Assembly (NCBI RefSeq): GCF_001761465.1
Contig: NZ_CP017479.1
Location: 744,001 to 808,000, forward strand
DNA length: 64,000 nt
Reading direction: 5' to 3'
From: Flavobacterium gilvum
Lineage (GTDB): Bacteria; Bacteroidota; Bacteroidia; Flavobacteriales; Flavobacteriaceae
Shown here: positions 36,015 to 45,868 of the stretch, piece after piece
Numbering within the stretch: position 1 is the first letter of the stretch
Layout of the letters: each line of letters opens with the position of its first letter
Notes under the pieces: generated by a model
Seen by the model: the letters and a program-made list of their open reading frames with translations, nothing else
Told to the model about the DNA's origin: nothing
The model's database searches: none
Position numbers and translations under genes: made by a program

Positions 36015-36493
36015 AATTGACACATTTACAAATTATCTAATTATTTCATTTTTGACGTTGATATTATTTTGTTTAAAATTTTTAGAATTTCTGAAAGATC
36101 ATTTAATAAAAGTTTACAATTTGGATATTCACTGTGAGCATCACATAAGAACAGCCAATATTCAGTTTCGTCTGCTTCCTTGATAGCAATCTTTAACTTA
36201 TGAATAAAATCTGCTTTACTTTCGGCATTTTGTGATTCTTTTGAATTTGCCCCAATTGAAGTCCCACTTTTTAGTAGTTGATTAGCAATTACGAATTTCT
36301 TTTGTTCCTGAAGTTCACTTGTATAATCAATTATCTTTAATGCAAAATTGAAGGTTTTTATTAAAAGAGCGTTGTCTTTGTATTTTTCGTTGAAAGTCAT
36401 TTTTATTTAATTTTATAATTAGAAAATGGGATAATTAGATAATTTATTTTGTAAGTTTAAAATTACGATATTTAATTTTCAAATTGACACATT
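36015..36493. repeat. 12-bp direct repeats flanking the four-helix-bundle gene
   Basis: AATTGACACATT occurs at 36015-36026 and 36482-36493, on either side of the gene at 36041-36400, within AT-rich 'GATAATT' repeats. This may mark an inserted cassette. Confidence 0.4.
36041..36400 (-). CDS. Four-helix-bundle protein (23S rRNA intervening-sequence protein family)
   Basis: The 119 residues show the family pattern: a first helix FNFALKIIDYTSEL, then NQLLKSGTSIGANSKESQNAES, which has the conserved R/K-S-x-S-I-x-x-N-x-x-E core, and AIKEADETEYWLFL. In some bacteria this family is coded within inserts in 23S rRNA genes; here it is free-standing between hmgA and hpd. It is about 108 bp and 82 bp from its neighbours, wider than a tight operon. 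Its biochemical role is unknown. Confidence 0.9.
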   Translation of the reverse strand: MTFNEKYKDNALLIKTFNFALKIIDYTSELQEQKKFVIANQLLKSGTSIGANSKESQNAESKADFIHKLKIAIKEADETEYWLFLCDAHSEYPNCKLLLNDLSEILKILNKIISTSKMK

Positions 36494-36507
36494 ATCACAT
36501 TAAAAAA

Positions 36508-37692
36508 TTAATCCACCCAAGATTTATAATATTGACCATCGTCTATCCCCATGGCTTCTTCGGTCACCATAAGCGGGTGGAAAGTATCGATCATCACCGC
36601 CAATTCCTGAGTATCTTTCAGACCAATGCTACGTTCCATTGCTCCCGGAGCCGGGCCGTGCGGAATCCCTTTGGGGTGTAACGTAATGTGACCTTGCTCG
36701 ATATTATTGCGACTCATAAAATCGCCGTCTACATAATACAATACCTCATCGCTGTCTATATTACTGTGATTGTAGGGTGCCGGAATCGATTTTGGGTGGT
36801 AATCGTACAACCTTGGCACAAAAGAACAAACCACAAAAGTCCCGGTTTCAAAAGTTTGATGAACCGGTGGCGGCTGGTGCACACGGCCCGTTATTGGTTC
36901 GAAGTTGTGAATTGAAAATCCGTACGGAAAATTATAACCGTCCCAACCTACTACATCAAAAGGATGCGTGGCGTAAACCACTTCGTGCATCATTCCTTCT
37001 TTTTTTATTTTGATAATAAAATCTCCTTTTTCGTCGTGTGATTCTAATTCATTTGGCAAAATAAAATCTCGCTCGCAAAATGGCGAATGTTCCAAGTGCT
37101 GCCCCGATGGGTTTTTGTACCTTTTTGGAGTATAAAATGGCGAATGAGATTCGACATAAAACAACCGATTATCTTCGCTTTGCTTCGCCTGTTCGCTATC
37201 GCTCGAGTCAAATTCTATTTGGTAGATAATTCCTCTGGGAATAATCAAATAATCTCCGTATTCGAAAGGAATATTCCCCAACATGGTTCGCAGTTTTCCT
37301 TTGCCTTTGTGGATGAAAATCATTTCGTCTGCATCGGCATTTTTATAGAAATAATTGGTCAATGATTTTCTAGGCGCTGCCAATCCTATGATACAGTCGC
37401 TATTGACCAACATGGGTTTGCGGCTATCCAAAAAATCGTCTTCGGGTTTTAATTCAAAACCTTTCAGCAATAAGGATTTTATGTTTTTCCCAATCGCTAT
37501 TTTTGGTTCGACCGAATATGATTTAAGTATTTCTTTGACCTGAGTGGGTCTGTAAATATGATAAGACAAAGAAGAGTTTCCATGAAATCCCTCTGTACCA
37601 AATAGTTGCTCATAATAGAAGCCTCCATTCGGTTTTTCGAACTGAACGTGTCTTTTCGGAGGAAAAACTCCTAATTTATGATATATTGGCAT
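36508..37692 (-). CDS. hmgA: Homogentisate 1,2-dioxygenase
   Basis: It opens the ring of homogentisate, the product of hpd. The N-terminus (GVFPPKRHVQFEKPNGGFYYEQLFG) is split by short loops as in the bacterial family. The cupin core has IPRGIIYQIEF, the VVGWDGYNFPYGFSIHNFEP block, VHQTFETGTFVVC and IPHGPAPGAMERS; the His and Glu of VHQTFE and the His of PHGP are the likely iron ligands by analogy. At 394 residues it is the shorter form common in Bacteroidota. With hpd it covers the central steps of tyrosine degradation; the last hydrolase is not in the window. Confidence 0.93.
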   Translation of the reverse strand: MPIYHKLGVFPPKRHVQFEKPNGGFYYEQLFGTEGFHGNSSLSYHIYRPTQVKEILKSYSVEPKIAIGKNIKSLLLKGFELKPEDDFLDSRKPMLVNSDCIIGLAAPRKSLTNYFYKNADADEMIFIHKGKGKLRTMLGNIPFEYGDYLIIPRGIIYQIEFDSSDSEQAKQSEDNRLFYVESHSPFYTPKRYKNPSGQHLEHSPFCERDFILPNELESHDEKGDFIIKIKKEGMMHEVVYATHPFDVVGWDGYNFPYGFSIHNFEPITGRVHQPPPVHQTFETGTFVVCSFVPRLYDYHPKSIPAPYNHSNIDSDEVLYYVDGDFMSRNNIEQGHITLHPKGIPHGPAPGAMERSIGLKDTQELAVMIDTFHPLMVTEEAMGIDDGQYYKSWVD

Positions 37693-37969
37693 GATTTTTC
37701 AAATTAGAAAATTAAACAATTTGGAATTTAGATAATTAGATAATTTGGCAAATAGCGAATAAATTTGGCTGGTTTAGTCTTATGAAACCTATTGAATTTC
37801 ACCTTTGAGATTTGCTCACGAATTCTCTAATTATCTAATTCTAAAAAATTATCTAATTAAAAAATCACTCTGGATTTCTCTTAATCAAGAATTGAAGATA
37901 TTCTAACAAACCCATCCAATTTGTTTTCATAATTACAAATATCGTAATTTTTATTTAAAAAAATGTAAA
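37693..37969. other. AT-rich region with repeated GATAATT/TTATCTAATT words
   Basis: No gene is present. Words such as TTAGATAATTAGATAATTTG and their complements (TTATCTAATT) recur here and around 35960-36040 and 36410-36500. They probably form weak hairpins and may hold the hmgA promoter. Confidence 0.4.
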
Positions 37970-40264
37970 TTAAAATATAAATCCGACACTAAACCAAAGG
38001 TAGGAATTTGCAATTTCCGGAGACCAGGAATACTTCACTTCAACAGGACCAATGACGGTTTCCAATCCATATCCCAATGCATATCCGGAATATTTTGGCA
38101 ATGAAATCCAATCCAGCGAATTATAAAGATCGTCTCCCAGATTGGCATAATTGGCCGAAAAATTAAGATGGTTCTTTTTGAAAATTTCGTAATCCAGTGT
38201 TAAAGTGGCTTCCAGATAACTATTCCCAGAAATGCTTAAAAAATCATATCCGTAGAAATATTTAAAATTATTGGTATTGTTATATCCATATCCTCCCAAC
38301 ATAAAATCAAAATAAGGCAGGGTTTTATTACCAATCGAAGCTCCCGCCTCAGCCTGAAGTTTTATAGTCGCATTCCTGAAAACCGTTTTTGCAATACCAG
38401 CTTCGGCACTAAGAATGGAAAAAGGTTCAAAATGAGCTGAACTTTCGGAGGAAAACATATAAAACTGTGGATTACCAGAGAAATACCATCCTTTTTTAGG
38501 AAAGTATTTATTGTCATAAGAGTCATATTTTATATAACCAAAAAGGCTGAAATAATTGCTTTTGGTAATTACCGGATCCAATTCTAGTGTTTCTGAGCTA
38601 ATGTCCAGATATTCAAATTCGGCTCCAACCCCGATAAGGAATTTTTGCGCAAATACAGACTGAATATACAATTGATTGGACCAATCAAGGTAATCGATAT
38701 TTATAGCATTTGTGCCTTCGGTATTGTACGTTATAACGCTAACAGGAACGTTTTTGTTAAACTGATGCAATTGCGACTTAAAACCATAACTTAACTGAAA
38801 TCCATTATCGATGTAGTAATCAAAATAATACCGGATATTGTCTCCCAAAACCAAATCTGCAGATAAAAAGTCGTTTTTAAAAAATGTTTTCTTATTGGTA
38901 ATATTAGCCAAAATAGCACTTTTATAAAGTCCGTCATAATGTAGACCAAACTTTAGATTTGTTGTCACCGGACTTTCAGTCAATGTGAGAATCAAATCAT
39001 CATGGGCTCCGTTTTTATCAAAATAGTAACTCACTGCACTAAAATTCTGAGTGGCATTAAGATTGTTTATTCCGGTTTCCAGGTCATGAAAGCTTATTTT
39101 ACTTCCCGGTTTAAAGTTGAGTTTACCGATGATGTAATCTCTGGAATAATTTTTCAGTTCATTGATTTTGATATCGACAATTGTCAAACTATCCGAGTCT
39201 ACTTTTAATTTTGGTTTGTGATACGGGCTGGTTTTATCCACCAAAGCATCTATTTTTTCATAAACCGCAAAAGTCGCGTCTTCCCCTTTTTTGATAATTT
39301 CGGCAGCTTTATCAAATGTTACTACACCATAATTTTTTACATCTGGTTTAATATAGACTTCGGTTTGATTTGCATTGACTTTCATTCTTTCAATCATTTG
39401 CAAATTGGTAATTTGAAAGAAAATTTTTGAAGCACTTCTTAATTCATCCTTACCTAGCAAACCTGATTGTACATCTACCCCAATTATAATATCGGCGCCC
39501 ATTTTACGCACCTCATCAATAGGATAATTATTGAGTACCCCTCCATCGATAATGAGATTGTCATTAATTACTATTGGTGCAAATATGGAGGGCAAAGAAG
39601 AACTTCCTGTTATGGCTTGCGCCAAAATCCCTTTATCAAAAACAACTTGCTCTCCAACAGCAATATTGGTTCCAACGCACACAAAAGGAGTTGGGAGTTC
39701 ATTAAAATCACGAACATGACGAACCGGCAAGGTCAATCGGCTCAAGAGATTGAAATTGTACATTCCTTTCGACAAAGCCTCTGGAGCACCAATTTTAAAC
39801 TTATTGAAAGGCAAGGTCAATGCATATAATTCGTCATTTCTTTTTTCATAAAAATTCTTGGAAGACCGTGGAATATAATCGTTAATGACATTACTAAAAT
39901 TTGTTTGGTCAATTATGGAATCGATTTGTTTGGCATTATATCCCATTGCATAAAGTCCGCCAATTACGGCTCCCATGCTGGTTCCTCCTATGTAATCAAT
40001 TTTTACTCCAGCATCCTCAAGTACATTTAAAACCCCTATATGCGCAAACCCTTTGGCTCCGCCTCCACTCAAAACCAATCCAATTTTTGGTGGCTTTTTG
40101 GTTCTGTCCTGAGCTTTTGAACTAAAAGGGAAAAGAAAAAAAGAAAAAAACGACAGGAAAACCAAAATAGAAAAAAAGCCACCGCCAACCCTTGCCGAAT
40201 TATTACCGACAATGTTTATTTTAACACTTGGTTTATAGCTTATTGGTTTTACCCCAATTCTCAT
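37970..40264 (-). CDS. Patatin-like phospholipase fused to an outer-membrane beta-barrel
   Basis: The architecture is that of PlpD-type proteins: signal sequence, patatin lipase, POTRA-like region, then an Omp85-like barrel. GLVLSGGGAKGFAHIGVL gives the oxyanion-hole glycine loop, YIGGTSMGAVIGGLYA holds the nucleophile Ser in GTSMG, and IIDGGVLNNYPIDEV holds the catalytic Asp in DGG. The last 350 or so residues are beta-barrel strands ending in WFSVGFIF. An earlier ATG (40315) would overlap uvrC; the ATG at 40264, one base after the uvrC stop, gives the better signal peptide. It is translationally coupled to uvrC. Confidence 0.9.
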   Translation of the reverse strand: MRIGVKPISYKPSVKINIVGNNSARVGGGFFSILVFLSFFSFFLFPFSSKAQDRTKKPPKIGLVLSGGGAKGFAHIGVLNVLEDAGVKIDYIGGTSMGAVIGGLYAMGYNAKQIDSIIDQTNFSNVINDYIPRSSKNFYEKRNDELYALTLPFNKFKIGAPEALSKGMYNFNLLSRLTLPVRHVRDFNELPTPFVCVGTNIAVGEQVVFDKGILAQAITGSSSLPSIFAPIVINDNLIIDGGVLNNYPIDEVRKMGADIIIGVDVQSGLLGKDELRSASKIFFQITNLQMIERMKVNANQTEVYIKPDVKNYGVVTFDKAAEIIKKGEDATFAVYEKIDALVDKTSPYHKPKLKVDSDSLTIVDIKINELKNYSRDYIIGKLNFKPGSKISFHDLETGINNLNATQNFSAVSYYFDKNGAHDDLILTLTESPVTTNLKFGLHYDGLYKSAILANITNKKTFFKNDFLSADLVLGDNIRYYFDYYIDNGFQLSYGFKSQLHQFNKNVPVSVITYNTEGTNAINIDYLDWSNQLYIQSVFAQKFLIGVGAEFEYLDISSETLELDPVITKSNYFSLFGYIKYDSYDNKYFPKKGWYFSGNPQFYMFSSESSAHFEPFSILSAEAGIAKTVFRNATIKLQAEAGASIGNKTLPYFDFMLGGYGYNNTNNFKYFYGYDFLSISGNSYLEATLTLDYEIFKKNHLNFSANYANLGDDLYNSLDWISLPKYSGYALGYGLETVIGPVEVKYSWSPEIANSYLWFSVGFIF

Positions 40265-40265
40265 G

Positions 40266-42062
40266 TTAACTATTTTTACTGTAAAATTCGGTAATTTTTT
40301 TGGCTTTTGATACACCTATAACGTCAGAAATTTCTTTTTCGGTTGCTAATTTTAATCTTTTAACACTTTTAAAATGCTGAATCAGTGTTTGCATCGTCTT
40401 TTCGCCGATTCCAGGAATGCTTTCAATCGAAGAATTTAATGCTGCTTTGCTTCTTTTATCTCTGTGAAAAGTAATTCCAAAACGGTGTGCCTCGTTTCGC
40501 AATTGCTGAATAACTTTCAGCGTTTCAGACTTCTTATCCAAATACAAAGGAATCGAATCTCCGGGATAAAACAATTCTTCCAGTCTTTTGGCAATTCCTA
40601 TAATGGCAATTTTACCTCGCAATCCCAAGGCATCAATACTTTTCAATGCCGATGACAATTGACCTTTTCCACCATCGATAATAATTAAATTGGGCAAGGG
40701 TTCGTTTTCGTCCAAAAGCCTTTTGTATCGACGATAAACAATTTCTTCCATCGAAGCAAAATCATCAGGCCCAACCACGGTTTTGACATTAAAATGGCGG
40801 TAATCTTTCTTGCTTGGTTTTCCGTCCTTAAACACCACGCAAGCCGCAACTGGATTTGTCCCCTGAATGTTCGAATTATCAAAACATTCGATATGTCTTG
40901 GTTCTACAGGCAATCGCAAATCACTTTTCATTTGCGCCATAATTCTGTTGGTATGACGGTCCGGATCGACTATTTGCAATTGTTTGAGCTGTTCTATTCT
41001 GTAAAATTTGGCATTACGAATCGATAAATCCAAAATCTGTTTTTTGTCGCCCAATTGTGGTACGGTAATTTTTATCGATGGTCCCAAATCGACTTCAAAA
41101 GGGACAATCACTTCCTTGGACAATAACTGAAAACGTTCCCGCAATTCTATTATCGCCAATTCCAAGAGTTCTTCATCGGTTTCCTCGAGCTTTTTCTTTA
41201 TTTCCAACGTATGCGAACGAATAATCGATCCGTGAGATATTTGCAGAAAATTGATAAAAGCGGCACTTTCGTCAGAAACAATAGAGAAAACATCGATATT
41301 GGTAATCTTCGGGTTTACAATCGTAGAACGCGATTGGTAATTCTCCAGAACTTCTATCTTTTCCTTTATTTTTTGCGCTTCCTCAAATTTCATTTGTTCG
41401 GCAAAACTCATCATCAGCCGCTTGAAATCCTTCATACTTTCCTTGAAATTCCCTTTCAAAATTTCGCGAATAGCATTGACCTGCTTTTGATAATGTTCCA
41501 ATGTTTCAAAACCTTCGCACGGACCTTTGCAATTGCCAATATGGTATTCCAAACACACTTTGAATTTCCCGCTGTCGATATTATTTTGACTCAAATCATA
41601 ATTACAAGTTCGCAGCGGATATAATTCTTTTATTAAATCCAAAATCGTATGCACCGTCTTAAAATTGGTATAAGGACCAAAATATTCCGACCCATCTTTG
41701 ACCATTCTTCGGGTGGCAAAAATCCGGGAAAAAGGCTCTTTCTTGATACAGAGCCACGGATAACTTTTGTCATCGCGCAACAACACATTGTATCTTGGCT
41801 GCAGCGTTTTTATCAGATTATTTTCCAGCAAAAGAGCATCGGTTTCAGTAGGAACAACAATGTGTTTTATGGTTACTATTTTCTTAACCAACACATTGGT
41901 TTTGGCGGTATCATGAATTTTGTTAAAATACGAAGAAACTCTTTTTTTTAGATTTTTGGCTTTGCCCACATACAGAATCTTCCCTTCCTTGTCATAATAT
42001 TGATATACACCGGGACCATCGGGCAGGGTTTGTATTTGCAAAGCTAGATCTGGCTTGGTCAT
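40266..42062 (-). CDS. uvrC: Excinuclease ABC subunit C
   Basis: This nuclease makes both cuts in nucleotide excision repair. The N-terminal GIY-YIG domain reads GPGVYQYYDKEGKILYVGKA; a UVR domain lies near KEKIEVLENY; the C-terminal nuclease has the HIECFDNSNIQGTNPVAACV and IIDGGKGQLSSA blocks; the double helix-hairpin-helix is at the end (SIPGIGEKTMQTLI, VIGVSKAKKI). At 598 residues it is normal. It leads a two-gene operon with the patatin-barrel protein. Confidence 0.97.
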   Translation of the reverse strand: MTKPDLALQIQTLPDGPGVYQYYDKEGKILYVGKAKNLKKRVSSYFNKIHDTAKTNVLVKKIVTIKHIVVPTETDALLLENNLIKTLQPRYNVLLRDDKSYPWLCIKKEPFSRIFATRRMVKDGSEYFGPYTNFKTVHTILDLIKELYPLRTCNYDLSQNNIDSGKFKVCLEYHIGNCKGPCEGFETLEHYQKQVNAIREILKGNFKESMKDFKRLMMSFAEQMKFEEAQKIKEKIEVLENYQSRSTIVNPKITNIDVFSIVSDESAAFINFLQISHGSIIRSHTLEIKKKLEETDEELLELAIIELRERFQLLSKEVIVPFEVDLGPSIKITVPQLGDKKQILDLSIRNAKFYRIEQLKQLQIVDPDRHTNRIMAQMKSDLRLPVEPRHIECFDNSNIQGTNPVAACVVFKDGKPSKKDYRHFNVKTVVGPDDFASMEEIVYRRYKRLLDENEPLPNLIIIDGGKGQLSSALKSIDALGLRGKIAIIGIAKRLEELFYPGDSIPLYLDKKSETLKVIQQLRNEAHRFGITFHRDKRSKAALNSSIESIPGIGEKTMQTLIQHFKSVKRLKLATEKEISDVIGVSKAKKITEFYSKNS

Positions 42063-42275
42063 TTTTAAAAAATATTCTGAAAATTAAGCAGTTGCTGATT
42101 GAAAATTCCAAAGCAACATTTTCTCAAATTTACAAATTACATTCACGCAAACCTATTCGATTTTATTAATACCAAATAAATAAATCTAACTCGATTAGTG
42201 TAGTTATTTTTTTACAAGTTAAAATTTATATATTTACAGTATAACATCATTTGATGCAACAGTAATAAAAAAAAC

Positions 42276-43436
42276 ATGAAACATATAGTAATATTACAAT
42301 TGTTTTTTATCTGTGGATTTTCATATTCACAGAACTTCCAAATTAGTAAAATAGTAGTTGATAAAAACACTAAAATTCCCTTGGAAAATGTAACCATTTT
42401 TAATGAAAGTGACTTCTCTACCACAAATGCTGAGGGAAAATTTGTTTTTGTTTCCAAAAAAAATGAAATCAACCTTAATCTATTAGGCTATGAACCAATA
42501 AAGACAACTTTTGACAGATTAAAGACTGAAAAGGATACTGTTTTTATGGAAAGTAAAGCAACACAATTGCGGGAAGTTGTTGTGGGCAATGCTGGTCCAT
42601 ACATGAAAAAAGTGTATGACAAATTTCAAGATAATCTCCTTCAAAATTACACAATAGACTTTTTTCTAAGAAACGTATTTAAAAAAGACAAGGTCAACAT
42701 TCTTTTACAAGATATTTATGCTCGGAAAAATCAAATCAAAGGTCAAAAAAAGAACTTAACTATTGAGATTTTGAATATGAGAAAAACGAGCTTTTTTGAA
42801 AAAAACGACAAAATCAATTTCGGATTTCCAGATTTTGATGGCTTATTATCCAATGGGCTTCCACAAATTGACAAATGCAGTTTTACAGAAACACCTTTTA
42901 ATGACAGCGATTTTAAGAAAATATTATTTGAGTACAATGAAAAAGATCAATCAGGACAAATCCAGAGAGGCTATTTCATTATTAATCGTAAAGATTATGC
43001 GATAGTTGAATACTCCTTATCATTCATTGAAGACCCTGAAAAAGTTCCTTATAAAACCGTTTCTAGAGGAAAATACAGAACAACCAAATTGGAAAAATTT
43101 GTCCAATTTACCAAAGACTCAAAGTCAAACAAATATTATCAAAGCAATGTAAAAATTGATAATCAAGTAGATATAATAGTGTACAAAATCTCCGAAAATC
43201 CTTTTAATTTTGATTTCACTATGGACTTTTTTGTTACCAACCGTCCTATAAACGAAAAAATAAACTCCAATTTTGCAGTCAACAAAGATATTTTCAGAGC
43301 AAAATTCCCTTATTCTAAAGAGTTTTGGACGAATCAAAATCAATTGCCATTGACTAATGAATTGGAACTGTTTTTAAAATCGGTATCTGATAAAAAAGAT
43401 AAAACCAAAGAGTTTGAAGTAATAAGCAATTTTTAA
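42276..43436 (+). CDS. Exported protein with carboxypeptidase-regulatory-like domain
   Basis: The protein has 386 residues. A signal peptide (to SYSQ) is followed by a CarboxypepD-reg-like domain at about 22-100 (VDKNTKIPLENVTIFNES, GKFVFVSKK, LLGYEPIKTTF), then a region of unknown fold that resembles similar flavobacterial proteins seen near TonB receptors. Sequences such as YFIINRKDYAIVEYSLSF suggest a beta-rich outer-membrane-associated protein. There is no barrel long enough for a receptor. No function can be given. It diverges from uvrC. Confidence 0.7.
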   Translation: MKHIVILQLFFICGFSYSQNFQISKIVVDKNTKIPLENVTIFNESDFSTTNAEGKFVFVSKKNEINLNLLGYEPIKTTFDRLKTEKDTVFMESKATQLREVVVGNAGPYMKKVYDKFQDNLLQNYTIDFFLRNVFKKDKVNILLQDIYARKNQIKGQKKNLTIEILNMRKTSFFEKNDKINFGFPDFDGLLSNGLPQIDKCSFTETPFNDSDFKKILFEYNEKDQSGQIQRGYFIINRKDYAIVEYSLSFIEDPEKVPYKTVSRGKYRTTKLEKFVQFTKDSKSNKYYQSNVKIDNQVDIIVYKISENPFNFDFTMDFFVTNRPINEKINSNFAVNKDIFRAKFPYSKEFWTNQNQLPLTNELELFLKSVSDKKDKTKEFEVISNF

Positions 43437-43565
43437 AACGATACAGCAATTTTGCCATAAAGAAAACGTGGATTTTTCTTCGAATTCAATTTAGCCCGAA
43501 TAAGTCGCCATCTTAATTTATACCAAATAAATAATTTCTATATTTATGCTTTATATTTTATAAAG

Positions 43566-44543
43566 ATGAAAGACACAAAACCTTTAGTGATTTTTGGAGA
43601 AAGTGTTTTGCCTGGAGAAAGTAAAACTATTCAGCTGGAAATTGCCCGATTACATTCCACCACCAAATTAACCATTCCGATTATTATAAAAAGATCCAAA
43701 ATTGAAGGGCCGGTTGTGCTCTTTTCGGGAGGAATACATGGAGACGAATTTAATGGAATCGAAATCGTAAGGCAAATCATCACCAAAAAAATAAACAAGC
43801 CCAAAAAAGGAACTATCATCTGTATTCCCATCATCAACATCTATGGTTTTATCAACAGGTCAAGGGATTTTCCTGATGGAAGAGATTTGAACCGTGTGTT
43901 CCCGGGAAGCAAAACGGGTTCATTGGCAAGCCGGTTTGCCTATCACATCCTTACCGACATCATGCCGCTGGTGGATTATGCCGTAGATTTTCATGCAGGT
44001 GGAGCCGGCCGATTTAATGCTCCCCAAATCAGGCTTACGCCAAATAATCCCGAGGTAAAAATATTAGCCGATGCTTTTAATGCTCCATTTACTTTGTTTT
44101 CAAAAAACATTGCAGGCTCTTTCAGGAGTTCGAGCGAAAAAATGAAAGTAAAAATGCTTCTTTTTGAAGGAGGAAAATCATTGGACATCAATCACGAAGT
44201 GGCTCAGGAAGGTATCAACGGTGTCAAACGCCTTTTGAAACATCTGGATATGCTGGATTCCAAACAATACGCTCCTTCACAAAAAAAACCAACCATTTAT
44301 ATTGAAAAATCGGGTTGGCTTCGAGCCAAATGTTCCGGCTTATTAATCGATAATAATCTAGTTGGAACATTTGTAAAAAAAGGAAGAACATTGGGCATGA
44401 TAACTGATCCTTTTGGGAAATTTGAACGAAAAATCAAAGCGCCAAACGACGGTTATGTTCTCAATGCAAACCACTCACCCATTGTGTATCAAGGAGATGC
44501 CATTTATCATCTTTCGAACACGGCCGAAGAAGACAGCGAGTAA
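43566..44543 (+). CDS. Succinylglutamate desuccinylase/aspartoacylase-family zinc hydrolase
   Basis: This is an M14-like zinc amidohydrolase. Zinc ligands His58 and Glu61 lie in GGIHGDEFNG, and His143 in VDFHAGG; GRDLNRVFPG is the conserved substrate-side block. A C-terminal beta domain (about 240-325, SGWLRAKCSGLL, APNDGYVLNA) is typical of the family. The substrate is not clear; it is not a proven AstE or AspA. It starts a rightward group with a PLP decarboxylase 62 bp on. Confidence 0.87.
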   Translation: MKDTKPLVIFGESVLPGESKTIQLEIARLHSTTKLTIPIIIKRSKIEGPVVLFSGGIHGDEFNGIEIVRQIITKKINKPKKGTIICIPIINIYGFINRSRDFPDGRDLNRVFPGSKTGSLASRFAYHILTDIMPLVDYAVDFHAGGAGRFNAPQIRLTPNNPEVKILADAFNAPFTLFSKNIAGSFRSSSEKMKVKMLLFEGGKSLDINHEVAQEGINGVKRLLKHLDMLDSKQYAPSQKKPTIYIEKSGWLRAKCSGLLIDNNLVGTFVKKGRTLGMITDPFGKFERKIKAPNDGYVLNANHSPIVYQGDAIYHLSNTAEEDSE

Positions 44544-44605
44544 AACTGACTATTATCATGTTTTCAAAACTCTAACATGCTTATTTTTGATTAAAAAATA
44601 AGACT

Positions 44606-45868
44606 ATGTTGTACTGGAAAAAGTTGTCCCAAAAAGAAAGACAAACCCGAATTGAGAGCGCCTTGGAGGAAAATGTTAATTTCACCTTGGATACCTCTTT
44701 GGGCTATCCCGCTTCAAAACTAGACAGCAAAGTGTATAATGAAGAAGTTTCTTTTCTGGCCGATGCTCCCACTTTGAAAACCTATGTAGCCAATCCAAAT
44801 CATATCGGCTGTCATACTTTGGGTGCTTCGGAAAAAGCTTTTAAGGGAACTCAGGAAATAGAACGAGAAGTTCTGGATGTATTGGCCGTCGATTTTTTTA
44901 AAGCAAAACCCAAATCATACGACGGATATATTTCTCCCGGCGGAACCGAAGCCAATATTCAGGCTATTTGGATGTACCGTAATTATTTCAGTTACAAAAT
45001 GGGTGCAAACCCTTATGACATAGCCATCTTAGCCTCCGAGGACACGCATTATTCTGTCCCAAAAGCTGCCAATATACTTATGCTCGACTTGCTGAAAGTT
45101 CCTGTTGATTTTCATACCCGGGAAATAGATACTTTTCAGTTAGAAAACATTATCCTTAAAGCCAAAAAGAGAGGAAAAAAATATTTCATAGTCATCTCCA
45201 ATGTGGGAACGACGATGTTTGGTTCCATCGACAATCCCAATGATTATATTCAAATTTTAGAAGAACATAACCTGATTTATAAAATACACCTGGATGGTGC
45301 TTATGGCGGCTTTATCTATCCTTTTAGCAACGAGCATTCTGAACTTAATTTTGAAAATCCAAAAATTAGTTCCATAACTATAGATGCGCACAAAATGTTG
45401 CAAGCTCCTTATGGCACGGGTATTTTTCTTTGCCGAAAAGGTTTAATAGAAAACGTTCTGACCAAAGAAGCCGAATATGTGGAAGGAATGGATTTAACTC
45501 TTTGTGGCAGCAGATCCGGCTCTAATGCTGTAGCGGTATGGATGATTTTGTTTACTTACGGTCCTTTTGGCTGGTCCGAAAAAGTACGCATATTGCAAAT
45601 GAGAACACAATGGTTGTGTGATGAATTGGACAAATTGAAAGTAGCCTATTTTAGAGATCCGTTTATGAATATTGTTACAATTCAGGCTCAGTACATAAAT
45701 GAAAAATTGGTCAAAAAATTTGATTTGGTTCCCCAAAAACACAATGGTGATAATTCATGGTACAAAATTGTGATTATGGATCATGTAGAAGTAGATCATT
45801 TGAGTACTTTTATAACCGATCTAAAAGCATCACTTTATGTTGAAAAAAACATTACGGACGAAGTATAA
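44606..45868 (+). CDS. PLP-dependent group II amino-acid decarboxylase
   Basis: It has 420 residues and belongs to the glutamate/histidine/aromatic decarboxylase superfamily. The blocks are DGYISPGGTEANIQAIWMYR, EDTHYSVPKAANIL (the stacking His), HLDGAYGGFIYPF (the PLP-ring Asp) and ITIDAHKMLQAPYGTGIF with the PLP Lys after DAH. The true substrate cannot be told; aspartate, glutamate or aromatic amino acids are all possible. Its 3' end overlaps the next gene by 32 bp, so they are co-expressed. Confidence 0.88.
   Translation: MLYWKKLSQKERQTRIESALEENVNFTLDTSLGYPASKLDSKVYNEEVSFLADAPTLKTYVANPNHIGCHTLGASEKAFKGTQEIEREVLDVLAVDFFKAKPKSYDGYISPGGTEANIQAIWMYRNYFSYKMGANPYDIAILASEDTHYSVPKAANILMLDLLKVPVDFHTREIDTFQLENIILKAKKRGKKYFIVISNVGTTMFGSIDNPNDYIQILEEHNLIYKIHLDGAYGGFIYPFSNEHSELNFENPKISSITIDAHKMLQAPYGTGIFLCRKGLIENVLTKEAEYVEGMDLTLCGSRSGSNAVAVWMILFTYGPFGWSEKVRILQMRTQWLCDELDKLKVAYFRDPFMNIVTIQAQYINEKLVKKFDLVPQKHNGDNSWYKIVIMDHVEVDHLSTFITDLKASLYVEKNITDEV

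Noticed and set aside
36015..36493. The rRNA-insert protein family as a sign of a nearby rRNA operon
   Set aside because: No 16S, 23S or tRNA sequence is present; free-standing members of the family are common.
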